A DNA stretch of 64,000 nt from positions 26,352,247 through 26,416,246 of the forward strand of contig NC_079488.1 of NCBI RefSeq assembly GCF_020520425.1, written 5' to 3'. A program made the position numbers and the translations under genes. Source of the stretch: Spinacia oleracea (lineage: Eukaryota; Streptophyta; Magnoliopsida; Caryophyllales; Amaranthaceae). This document shows, in pieces, positions 46,343 through 57,455 of this stretch (positions within the stretch are counted from its first letter, which is position 1; each line of letters starts with the position of its first letter). Below the pieces are notes generated by a model. It ran no database searches. It was not told the DNA's origin and saw only the letters and a list, made by a program, of their open reading frames with translations.

Positions 46343-49300
46343 CTACACACGGATTTGCCTCCCACAAATAAGGTCGTAGACCTCAGATCTCCTCACATTC
46401 AAATCGCACAAGATGTCATCAACAGCAAGTGATACCCTTGCATCCTCTATTGCACCCTGATGATGATAAGATAGCAAATAAATATGATAGCATTACTACA
46501 GACTATTGTTTTGAAAAACACACACAACTAAACACATGGAACTAAATGAATGTACCGATTGGAGTGTGGCAGAAATTTTGTTGCGTTGGACTATGTCCTT
46601 TATCCATGCTAGCATTACAACACAACTTGACACACTGCATTACCAGTGTTTGACAGTGATCAAACCATATAATCCATATATAAACAAACCAACTTATATT
46701 TACGCGAAGCGATTGCGTTGGGTTACTTACTCATTGCTCGGTGGGACAGAAACAAGGTCAACCCCCCATCTACTCAGTCCATCCTTTACCCATGACTCGT
46801 CTTTTGAGTAAAACAGGGTGTCCAAGTACTTCAACTGCAAGAATAACAAGTCAATCATATGTATGAAATGTATACGATAATTATTAAATGTTTTTACATA
46901 CAATCATTACCATGTGGCTAATCAGACGACCGTGCTCAGACAAAGGCTCGTCCGATGTAGGATCAAGGACCTAAATCCGCTTATCCTTCATGGATAATGC
47001 AACACAATACCAACGTCTGTGCGGTGGAAGTGTGAAGTACATGTGCAACATGGGTACTACAACCTGGCATAAATTGCAAAATAGAAATGATAAGTTAAAT
47101 GTTAAATTATAAATTTACATATAATTATCACAAATGTATTTAATTTAGAATGTGAGTAATTATGCATACCACAAACATTTCCCGAATGACGAGGTTTTCA
47201 AAGGGGGCACCGAATGGGGCTACAAGAGACTGAGGGGGTTCGTTTGTTTGTACCTTAACCTGCCACAATTAGAAGGTGTACCAATTAGCTCAAGATACGT
47301 TTACATAAATATGATCAGATCATGATAACATAGATGAGAAATACGTCTGAATACTAACCCCGAAACCAAGTTCAAGCATTACACTTCGTCCTCTACCGGC
47401 ACCCAATTCTGCCTTCCACCTTCTAGTATACATCTTACTAGCCACTTTGACGTATTCTATCCCTGCATACTCATCCATTGCTACCATTCGATACATCTGA
47501 TATTTGCTTAGGCATAAACCATCTAACTCAATCAACTCTGGTCCTTCATCCCTGCATATATTGATTAATTGAAGAATAATCAACTATCGTATTCCAAGTT
47601 AAAAATTATAAACATTAACAAAATACATTCATAACCCCCTTATAATTTACTAAAAACTTTGACATTTACTTGCTATTTCCCTGACACTCCTTGATGAAAG
47701 CAACCAATTCCTTCTCCATATCAGTTCGACTCTTCCAGGAGCTCCTAAGACCTGGAACTCCCTTTAAAATTTCAGTGGTGATTACCTATGAAAATAAGAT
47801 ATGTATATCCCAGCATTAAAATTCTCTAAGATAAGTATATATTGGATTGTTCATTGACAGTAGTGTAAGAAAATGTACCGGCTTCTGAGCAGGAGATTGT
47901 ACTTCAGTCTGTAGCGCGGTCATAGATTTCGTAGGGACAGAACAATCAGAGGAAGAGGGAGCCATAAATCCAAGAACATCTGAGGTAACTGCAGAAGAAG
48001 GACCAGGGGTTATAGGATCACTCACCAAAAGTGGAGAGACTGAAGTGGAAGGAGGAGGGAACCCAAAGCCTCGGGTGCCAAAACCCCAAGCTGAACCAAA
48101 GGCCGGTGCAAAACCCACCGACGACGGAACTCCAAACTGCTGTGCAGTGGCCGTAGGAATTGTGGTCGGCCTCATTGTCTGCGTACCTCTGAGAGCAGGG
48201 AAAACAACCACACCACCCACACTACCACCACTTGTACCTCCACTTTGAGTGTCCTTCAACCCACTATCTTGTTCCCTCACCCCTACTATTCTTGACAAAT
48301 CAAGTTTCATACTTCTTGAAATCTCTCCTTGGTTATGCATTTCCTCCTCGATTCTCTCAAATCGGCTTGTTAAAACATTCAGAACCTATATACAAATTTT
48401 TTTCCAAGCACACAATCAGAATATCTAGTGCGCGCGCGGGACAGATGCCAGAAACTTATAAACTAATCAACTAATAATCTAATTAAACCAAATTGGATTA
48501 GACACAATAGATTTAACCTCTTTTGCAATGTAGGAACCCCGCATATCTCTTGGCAATCGAGGATGGTGTCTCTCGCCGTAAGCAACATCAACAGACTGGT
48601 TGTGGAACATCAAAATAAAACATCAGTCCATATATGAATGAATCATTATACTGCTGAATCACTACTCACACAACATGAATTTTTGGTATTCCATCTCACC
48701 TGAGTTCTTCCATAGTCACCTCCAGCTTTCTTGTCTGCCTCTATCAGGGCATCGACATCAGATTGGGGCCACACAACCACCCTCGGCATAACACACCATT
48801 GCCTAGGAACAACATTCAGGTGGTCCAGGTAGAACACCTACAACATTAACCAACTTGCTTTAGAATCAAATAAGAGCTTTGCAAAATTATACACAATAAA
48901 TATAAATATTTTCAGTAATACCAACAGTCAAAAACAGGCTGCAGCCCCCCAATCCAGAACAACTCCATGCTGATCAAACTGATGTGCAAACATTTTGCAC
49001 CATATCTTTAGCCACTCTAAACAGAACGTGCACCAATCATATGAATTTGACTCCGGTGCTACCGATGCGGCAGGTAACAACCTTCCCGCCAAGGTAAACC
49101 CGTCTGTGCTTGGGCACAACACCAGCTCCAGTATAACAATCATAAAGGCTATTCTAAATTCAAATTCCTCCTCCCTTGTTACAATTGGGACAATAGTACC
49201 CACCGCCTTACCCTGTCCATCCCTCATCCCAACTGCAAATTCCCAAGCTTTCTGAACAGAAACCCCACCACTATCCCCATACATCTGAACAATATAGTCT

Positions 49301-50168
49301 GCTATATTCCTATGGCGTGTGTCTAGGTTGCCATTAAGAGATGGTACAGGCTGAGTACCCATAGGCAGCCCCAAAACGCAGTTAAATTGGATGGGATCCA
49401 GGCTGAATTCCATATCGCCCCCACCATAGAACACCCCATTAGCACCATCTACCCTGGTCACTAACCAGTAGGAAAATTCCGGGGACAGGTTGCGCAGTTT
49501 CACGGTGAGGAGGGCTCCAAACCCCATTTTTCTAACTAAATCCCTTCGGCTGTCATCCAACAGTGACAACAACTTTGAAAACACCTCAATCCTATCATTC
49601 TCATGCATGCCTTTCCTCAGCCTGGTGGACACAACAGTCTCCGATTTCTTCACCTGAGCACCTACACTCAACTAAGATGCATACAACAATGCCACTCAAT
49701 CAAAACCATGTAAGAATTGATCATAAACATTTGTTCTGAGTAATGTACATTCAATCAAAAACTAGATATCCATGAAATAGGTAGTTAACAATTCAACAAA
49801 CCTTTGGTCTAATAGTAGTGGTTACGTTATGAATACTAACGACGTCCTCGTCATCGTTGCTCTCTGTACGTGGCTCCTCCTCTCCACTAGTCTCCGCATC
49901 ATAGACTTTTCTCTTCTTTCCACTGGAAGAACCTTCCACTGCCTTTAGCCCACATGCAGTTGTTCTCTACACCCACAACACAACAAGTTTACTTATGTCT
50001 GAATATTAAAAATAGAATTGGATTAGAATTTGATTCTTCTATTTAATACAATAGCATTCTTGTACTAATTACCGTTCGTGCTCCTGCCCTTGTAGACACG
50101 CCCTTTCCCTTAACAACGACTTCCTCTGTTTTTTTGTCCTTTGGAAGTGGAGCATTACGTTTACCCAT
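46343..50168 (-). pseudogene. PMD-Ulp1 fusion gene of a MULE, 13 exons, two in-frame stops
   Basis: Exons 50073-50168, 49802-49966, 48922-49653, 48700-48837, 48518-48595, 47879-48385, 47670-47785, 47359-47551, 47170-47259, 46911-47063, 46731-46834, 46556-46634 and 46343-46456 join in phase into about 855 codons. The N-terminus is basic and has an NLS-like GKKRKVYD. The large third exon fits the plant mobile domain (MGFGALLTVKLRNL, FNCVLGLPMG). A Pro/Ser/Gly-rich linker follows. The C-terminus is an Ulp1-like fold (HRRWYCVALSM, VLDPTSDEP, SSCVVMLAWIKD). The catalytic Cys is present, but the next residue is Val, not Gly. Stops are TGA at 48928-48930 and TAG at 46971-46973; nothing else breaks it, so inactivation looks recent. 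Confidence 0.85.
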
Positions 50169-51136
50169 TTTCCTACAAAATTATAAAACTTAATGACTAC
50201 AATAACAACGTAAACTAAACACAAGAAATTCACAACATTCAAAAACTTCACACTGCAATTACTTTCTTTTTAAAATGCACACATATAAACATCCACACAT
50301 AATTAGACCAGTAATTAGACCCATTTTGGTACAAATCTACCAATTCAAATCTCATTTGCGATACCAAACTGTCAAACACTTTCAATACCATTTTAGGATC
50401 AATATAAAATTATGATCATTTTTAAAAATAATTCTATATTTTAAGTACTATTCTCCATATTATCAACACTATTTCTAACAAATTTCCATAATTTAGGCGA
50501 CATCAAATATACCAAATTTGTCCAAATATCAAAACCCAGTTACAAAACAACCATTATTCATACTCCTAATTCCACCAACAGCCTACAAAACCCTAAACAA
50601 ATATTAAAAAACGATTATTAATAAACGAACAAAAACATGCAGCAATTAAACCAAAAACCCTAACTAACAGAAAATCAGAAATTCTTAAAATTAGACGACT
50701 TTAACAATTAGGATTACAACCCTAAACCCTCCAATAAGCCTAAATACATAAACTTTTTAAATTTTCGATTTGGGTTTTAGGGTTTTACCTCTTGATGACA
50801 AATAATTCTTCCTCCAGCGCAATTTCTTATCACGAATTCACCAAATTAACGAACAATCCTAGCTCGTCTTGAAAATGGAGGTGTGAATTTTTTGCCCAGA
50901 ACACTTTCGCCGCGAAATTGGATAGAAGGAGGAGCACAAATGGAACCTCGACTGCTTTGAAGGAGGAGAGAGAATAACAAGGAGGAGAGAGAGAGTACAC
51001 TGTGAGTAGTAAATACCTGAGCTCCTTCAAATTCAAAATTTTTGAAACCTGAAATTTTGGCCAGCAAAGCAAACGGACTCCGTTTTACACATGTGGGCCT
51101 CTCCCTTTATTTCGGTGAAAATACCAATAAGCCCCC
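50169..51136 (-). other. Promoter side of the PMD-Ulp1 gene
   Basis: No gene is visible. The strand-minus leader near 50780-51000 is rich in CTCTCT motifs. GGTAC/GATACC motifs recur at 50330-50510, as in other non-coding parts of the MULE. Confidence 0.55.
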
Positions 51137-51195
51137 ACTTGTGTCCAGATTGGACACAAGCCATTATGGAGCAAGACTTCCTCCAGTACGGAGTA
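51137..51195 (-). repeat. MULE-like terminal inverted repeat, right
   Basis: The reverse complement reads TACTCCGTACTGGAGGAAG, CCATAATGGCTTGTGTCC, CTGGACACAAGT, parallel to 26232-26294. The inner part TTGTGTCC...GGACACAA is itself palindromic. Confidence 0.65.
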
Positions 51196-51202
51196 CTACT
51201 TA

Positions 51203-52837
51203 GGCCCTGTTTAGTTCACCTTATTTCAGGACCTTATTACTTATTTTAGATTTAATCAGATCAGATCAGATCAGATCAGACCAGATCAGACCAGACCAAA
51301 TCAGATCAGACCAGATTAGAAAAAATAAGTTCAGATCAGATCATATCAGACCAGATCAGACCAGACCAGATTATTATGATGATGATTATTATTATTATTT
51401 ATATCATTGTTATTATATTTACTATTTATTACTATTATTGCTTTAATAAAAAAGAATTTTATTGTCGGTGCAATTAAAACCTATTACTTAAGGCATAAAA
51501 AAACATTAACAAAACATTCAAATTCATCATGTCCAAATTAAAACCATTAAGTCCAGATCAGAAACGATATGATCAGGTCATGTCCATATCAAAACTGATT
51601 TTTATAGATCAAAACTACTACGGAGTATATATCTAGACCAGAACTGATAGAATAAGATAATATCCATATCATAACTGATCTGTACAGATCATGTCCAGAT
51701 CATGTTCAAATCTCCAAAGATCTTGTCTACATCAGATCCAATTCTTACATAACCAATATGTTCAGATCAAAACCGATTTGTACAGATCATGTCCAGATTA
51801 TAACTGGTCTAGATATCGACTCTGTACAGATTATGTTCAGATCGGAATTGATCGGCAAAGATCATGTCCATATTAGAATTGATTAATAGTGATCATGACC
51901 AGATCAGAACTGGTCTATACAGATCATGACCAGATCAGAAATGATATGTACAGATGATGTCTAGATCAGAAATGATCTGTACAGATCATGTCCAGATCAG
52001 ACCTGATTTGTACAGATCATGTCCAGATCAGACCTGATTTGTACAGATCATGTCCAGATCAGAACTGAACTGTATAGCTCATATCCAGATCAGAACTGGT
52101 CTATAAAGATCATGTCCAGATCAGAATTGGTGTGTACAAATCATGTCCAGATCAGAACTGATCTGTACAGATTATGTCCAGATCAGAACTGATCTGTACA
52201 GATCATGTCCAGATCAGAACTGAACTGTACATATCATGTTCAGATCAGAACTGGTCTGTACAGATCATGTCCAGATCAGAACTGGTCTGTACAGATCATG
52301 TCCAGATCAGAACTGACCTGTACAGATCATGTCCAGATTAGTACTGAACTGTACAGATCATGTCCAGATCAGAACTGATCATGTCCAAACAGAACAGATC
52401 TGTACAAATCATGTCCAGATCAGAATCGATCTGTACAGATCATATCCAGATCAGAATCGATCTATACATGTCATATCCAGATCAGAACTTATATGTATAG
52501 ATCAGAACTTATATGTATAGATCATAACCGATCTATCTAGATCATGTCTAGGTCTATCTAATATAAGGGATAGTTAAATCATGAGCAAAGTCAAATAAAT
52601 AATATCAATATTATAAATTTGTGTAACATTTATTTTACACGTAAGTCGTTTAATATTAATAAATGTAGATTTTTTTAAAAACTTAATTATGAAGAACCAG
52701 ATCAGATCAGATCAGACCAGATCAGATCAGATCAGATCAGAAAAAAGAAGTTCAGATCAGATCAGACCAGACCAGATCAGATCAGACCAGGTCAGATCAG
52801 ATCAGATCAGGAGAAATAAGGTGAACTAAACAAGGCC
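51203..52837. mobile_element. Terminal-inverted-repeat element filled with tandem repeats
   Basis: The ends GGCCCTGTTTAGTTCACCTT and AAGGTGAACTAAACAAGGCC are inverted, flanked by TA. Just inside both ends lie arrays of AGATC/AGACC pentamers, and the middle is a 31-bp tandem array. There are no genes. The superfamily is not settled by the TA flank alone. Confidence 0.82.
51700..52560. repeat. 31-bp tandem array
   Basis: About 25 diverged units with core ATCATGTCCAGATCAGAACT followed by GATCTGTACAG. Units are most regular at 51930-52400 and decay toward both edges. GATC occurs two to three times per unit. Confidence 0.9.
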
Positions 52838-53607
52838 TAATCCTTATAATTATATTGGTAGAACGGGTAATATTTTGGTTCATTTCACTGCAAAATTAGT
52901 TAATCAACGAGTTGGAGTTTGTTTGTATAGATAACTTTTCTTAAAATCTAATAATTTTGGTGGATCTTGGGTTAGTTTAATAAAAGTGTATCGTATTACT
53001 GGTTTGGGTGGTGAGAGGGGTGAATTCGGGCTATATGGTGTTGGTACTAGGGTCTCCGGGTGGTGGAGTAGGGCATTTTTGGTGGATGAGGTGGTGCCTT
53101 GGTGGTTAAGGAAAGTCAAAATTTTAAGTCAATTAGATTAGGTCTCGTGCACGCACGGATATTCGAAAATTATTATTTGGCAATCTTTTTTATAAAATAT
53201 TTAACTTAAATATTTATCCCTTAAATATATGGATTATTTACTTTAAATAATCCAACCTTTGAGCCATTTTCCAAAATTAATCCAACCTTTCGATTATTCT
53301 CTATTAATCTAAGCTTTGTACCCCTTCAACTTGTAGTGCTCCCAACCTGTTACGAAGCAGGTGAAGCCGGTCACTTTGCTGACGTGGCTAATAACCATTA
53401 TAAAAAGTATGTGGACCCCCCTATTTCCAGCTATATTTACCCTCCCCCATTCAAAACCTCAGTCCCCCTCTTCTTCTTCTTCTTCTTCTTCTTCTTCTTC
53501 TTCTTCTTCTTCTTCTTCTTCTTCTTCCCCTTCTTCTTCTTCCCCAACGCATCTTCTTCACCATTGAAGGAAAGCTAAGCTTTTTTTTAAAAAAAAATCA
53601 AGCGTTA
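52838..53607. other. Intergenic DNA and leader of the GRF gene
   Basis: 52838-53300 shows no gene. A TTC/TCT microsatellite at 53469-53550 precedes the start codon at 53608. Its Phe/Ser-rich reading frames are artefacts. Confidence 0.6.
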
Positions 53608-54233
53608 ATGGAATCTCGCAAGGGGCAAAGTTCAATTGGTTCTGGAGCTTCTCAAAATTCACGGAGTACATTGACATGTGAGTGTGGTAATGATTCGGTT
53701 GTGCGGACTGTTAAACATGGCCCTAACATTGGAATGAAGTTTCATGGATGCCCTTTATGGCCAGTAAGTGTACAATAATCCTTAATTTTTCATTTTTCCA
53801 TTGATTAATTTGTTTAATTTGTTGAAATTAATAGGTAATAAAATTGGGGGGAAAATTGGGAAATTTTCTCTGTAAGTGTTCAGTATTTTCTCATTCATTA
53901 TTTGAATTGGATTAGTGTAGCATACAACATGTAAAATTTTCAGATGGATTCTTCCTGAAAGTAATCAAATTAAAGAGCTACAATGTACAATTTCGGAGAA
54001 GGATTCTGCCATAGCAAAGTTGGAGGTCGAGCAGCATTTGATGGCAGAGAAAATAAAAAAAATTGCAGACGAAGAAAGATAACTTGGAGGAAGAGAATCA
54101 GGAAATCAAAATCGAGCTTCGCCACATACACATGGAACTTATGAACACCTCTAGAAATGAGAAGAATTTCTCCATGGCTCTGTTATGCTCTTGGGGTGTT
54201 TTTTTTTGCCTCATAATTATGTATTTGAAGTAG
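53608..54233 (+). pseudogene. GRF zinc-finger, coiled-coil, membrane-anchored protein (frameshifted)
   Basis: Exon 1 (53608-53763) and exon 2 (from 53921) join in phase. The zinc finger has C24 and C26 (LTCECGND), then NIGMKFHGCPLWP with C48, and C56 in TTCKIFRWI: the CxC...C...C layout of GRF fingers. A coiled coil follows (IKELQCTISEKDSAIAKLE). The frame stops at TAA 54080-54082. The adjacent frame continues the coil (DNLEEENQEIKIELRHIH) and ends in a hydrophobic segment (LLCSWGVFFCLIIMYLK, stop at 54231). A one-base change in the A8 tract at 54055-54062 explains this, and could also be a sequencing error. Small GRF proteins of this design are multi-copy in plants and often lie beside MULEs. 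Confidence 0.78.
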
Positions 54234-54625
54234 TTTTTGAATTAGGATGATCACCCGAGTAAACTTCTACATAGTCTTTGGAAATAGTGTCCATTGTAAT
54301 GGCCCATAGTGATGTTTTGTTCCTGTATTTTTGCAACAATGAAGAAATAAACAAGCATTTGTTTGCACCAATTAAATGATTCAAATTTTCCCTTTGAAAG
54401 CATATGATTAATGTTTAATGTAATATTGAACATCACTAACTGTTACAACAACAAGAAACCAAAAGGAGGGCACGATGTTTTATGAATCCAAAATATCAGA
54501 GATTAGCTAGTGAACACCTAAATTGAAATTCCACTACTGTTTTGGCATACACAAAAGTTGTCAATCTAAACTGGATATTGAGTTGTCATTCCACTGAAGT
54601 TTAGTGTACTCTTGAGCTAAATATG

Positions 54626-55206
54626 CTACTGATTGGTACACTGTCGAGGCTTGCTTGATTGTGTTGCTTGGTTATCCACTGCTCTAGGCTGTGCAGAACT
54701 ACTGCCACCTTGCTGCAAATACAACCAGAGGTATGAGTGACTATATAAGGCATGATGAAAGCAAATGATATGTATTGAAAAAAAACACTTACATTGGTAT
54801 ATGCTGACCCATCTGATGCAATGTACATCCCAACAACAATCGGAACCTGCAACGGAAACACAAAGAATGGACACACACAATCAGACAATTATAAACCATA
54901 ACCTATATGATCACCATAAACTAGATGATTACAGAATCAAACCTGAAAATACAACAACAACAACAACAAATTCAAACCAGAACCTAGATATGACTGTCAC
55001 TGTCATGGAAAACTCGAGTACGCGTTTACGTGTCTAAGTGTAAAAAAAATTGGGGAATAAATAAAACAACACAAGTTCCTACAAACTCACTTGGTTTCTG
55101 CCCCTTCCTCTTGCTGAAGTTTTCCTCCCTCCCCTTGACCCTCTGCCCCTTCCTCTTGCTGAAGTTTTTCTTCCTCCCCTTGAACCTGCTCCACCTCCCC
55201 TTGAAC
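54626..55206 (-). pseudogene. C-terminal exons of a MuDR-type transposase
   Basis: Exons 55091-55206, 54793-54846 and 54626-54712 join in phase. The first encodes a Gly/Arg tail with two copies of SRGGRKTSARGRGR, typical of MuDR-like transposase C-termini. Next come VGMYIASDGSAYTN and a short Gln/Ser-rich end with stop at 54626. Everything upstream is cut off by the copia LTR at 55207. The rest of the gene should lie beyond the copia element, outside the window. It converges with the GRF gene. Confidence 0.65.
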
Positions 55207-56591
55207 TGTTAGGTTATGATACATATGACACTACATAGATCATGCGGAAACAACCATTAACCCAGGACAACATATTATTTACACATAATCATATAGCATA
55301 ATTTAGATGCATACTCTTTGTTGCGTGCCCTCCCTAGCTGCGCCCGAACCGAACAAGAACAAGTCTTTTAGGACTCCAAGTGTCGTCCCTCCGTAGATAG
55401 TCCACAGCACGTCCGGATCCGCCTTAAGATTGACCAACTAGAATCGCCCTTAAGGTACTAGAAAATTTCGGCACTTTTGAGCAAGATGTGTGTTTTAATT
55501 TTCTCTCAAAAAACTCACTTTTGAATACTTTGAAACTTGTATATAAATTATGACCCCTAGGCCTTTATTTATAGAGTTATGGAAAAGGAATCGTAATCCT
55601 AGTAGGATGCGAATTAATTGGAATTAGAATCCTACATGAATTCTATTTAATTAATTTATCCAATTAGGAATAGAAACTTAATCATACACTGACTCTTGTA
55701 GATTCAGGAATCACGCATGAGCACAAACTCACACACACACGGCAGCCACAAGGGCTGCCCATGCGCGTGCGAGCAGCAGCCCGCGCAGCACGGCCCACGC
55801 AGCCGTGGCCCTTGGCGCGCGCTGGGCCTGCCTTGCGGTAGGCCTGGGCGCTGCCTTGGCTGGGCTTGTGGCGCGCATGCTTGCTGGGCGATGGCCCCGG
55901 CTTCGTGCTGGGCCTTCGTCCGGCAAGCCTCGTCCGATGCTAATTCGTACGATACGCTTCCGATTAAATTTCCATTTCCGGAATCTATTTCCGATACGAA
56001 CAATATTTAATATTTCCGATTCCGGAATTAATTTCCGTTTCGAACAAATATTTAATATTTCCGTTTCCGGAATTATTTTCCGATTCCGGTAATATTTCCG
56101 ATTCTGACAATATTTCCGTTTCCGGTAATATTTCCGATTCTGGTAATATTTCCATTTCCAATAATATTTTCCGATACGTACCATGTTTCCGTTTCCGGCA
56201 ACATCTACGACTTGGATAATATTCATATTTCCGATACGATCCATATTTCCGTTTCCGGCAATATCATCGTTTCCGGAGTATTCATTTCTTGCCTGTGACG
56301 ATCTTAGCTCCCACTGAAACCAAGATCCGTCGGTTCCGAATATTCATAGATGGAGTATTTAATTCCATTAAATACTTGATCCGTTTACGTACTATTTGTG
56401 TGACCCTACGGGTTCAGTCAAGAGTAAGCTGTGGATTAATATCATTAATTCCACTTGAACTGAAGCGGCCTCTAGCTAGGCATTCAGCTCACTTGATCTC
56501 ACTGAATTATTAACTTGTTAATTAATACTGAACCGCATTTATTAGACTTAACATAGAATGCATACTTGGACCAAGGGCATTATTTCCTTCA
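55207..56591 (-). repeat. 3' LTR of the copia element
   Basis: 1385 bp, starting TGAAGGAAATAATG and ending ATAACCTAACA. A GC-rich block (55740-55930) and TTTCCGATTCCGG-type repeats (55975-56270) are family features. Confidence 0.93.
55566..55573 (-). promoter_or_regulatory. TATA box of the copia LTR
   Basis: Minus-strand TATAAATA followed by AAGGCC, at the same place as in LTR copies 1 and 2. Transcription should start shortly after it. Confidence 0.6.
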
Positions 56592-56602
56592 GTCTCCCAC
56601 TT

Positions 56603-57455
56603 GTCCTTAGGGACAAGTGTGCATTTCCTAATTCCTTTGTCGCTCGATGCTTGCTCTTGAACATAAGGTAAGAGTTGTCATCCTTATTATGTCCAGAGGT
56701 GTTCCTCGGTTTCAGAGTTCAACTGATCAAATAAACAGATAATCATAGCCTATGATTCATCCGAGCACGGCCATGCATTTCACAGTTTCTAGCTCTCCGA
56801 GTGGCCTTGTACAACTTTTAAGCATCTCATCCCGATTTATGGGAGGACAATCCCAATCTTGCGATCTTGAGATTAGACTTCGTTTGATAGGTGATTACCT
56901 GAGCGTTGCCTTTATAGCCTCCTTTTACGGTGCGACGGTTGGTCAACGTCAAAGCAACCAGTTCTCAAACAAGTAATCTCAAATCACTCAGGTATTGAGG
57001 ATTTAGTGTCTAATAATTTAATGAAATTTACTTATGACAGACTTTCATCTCTTACAGTAAAGTTTCATAGGTCTTGTCCGATACTAGTCTTCCCAAAGTA
57101 AGTATCTATGCAAATGATTATGACATTGCCATGTCCACATAGTTCAAGAAACAGAACTACTAGTCATCTTGCATTCTAATCGTCTAACGTTTTCTATGCG
57201 TCCAATTTTATAGAAAACTCCGATTAGGGACCATTTTCAACCTTTGACATTCAAGTTCACTTGATAGACATTTCTTAGTCACAGGACTGGTCCTGACAGT
57301 CTATCTTGAATATATCGTCAAGTTGAAGGGACTCATCATTTAATAAACCACAAATTAAATGGAAAAATGAATTCCTTTCATTTATTGTGAATGATTAACC
57401 AATAATGTTTTACAAAGATTTAAACTCTAAAACTTTAAAACATTAAACAGAGACA
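56603..57455 (-). other. 3' non-coding part of the copia element
   Basis: 850 bp between the gag-pol stop codon and the polypurine tract. No additional gene is visible. Confidence 0.8.

Larger units (their letters stand above)
26232..51195. mobile_element. Putative large composite Mutator-like element with nested insertions
   Basis: Related ends in inverted orientation lie at 26232-26294 and 51137-51195. Between them lie a FAR1-type MULE transposase (plus), an Ulp1-like gene fragment (plus) and a PMD-Ulp1 gene (minus). TTGGTAC/GTACCAA motifs are scattered in the non-coding parts (26800-27300, 30900-31080, 45600-46080, 50280-50560). MULEs carrying Ulp1-like genes are known in plants. A 9-bp target duplication was not found, and two separate MULEs of one family are an alternative. 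Nested CACTA, gypsy and MITE insertions and an AT microsatellite account for much of the 25 kb. Confidence 0.5.

Noticed and set aside
53336-53578. Poly-Phe and poly-Ser frames
   Set aside because: Translation of a TTC/TCT microsatellite.
11326-53665. Recurrent TACGGAGTA motif
   Set aside because: It is scattered widely and probably comes from old MITE ends; no consistent position relative to genes was found.
53921-54082. Splice acceptor at 53940 (TTTTCAG) for the GRF gene
   Set aside because: It would put exon 2 out of frame. The acceptor at 53920 (GTGTAG) keeps the zinc-finger Cys and the frame.
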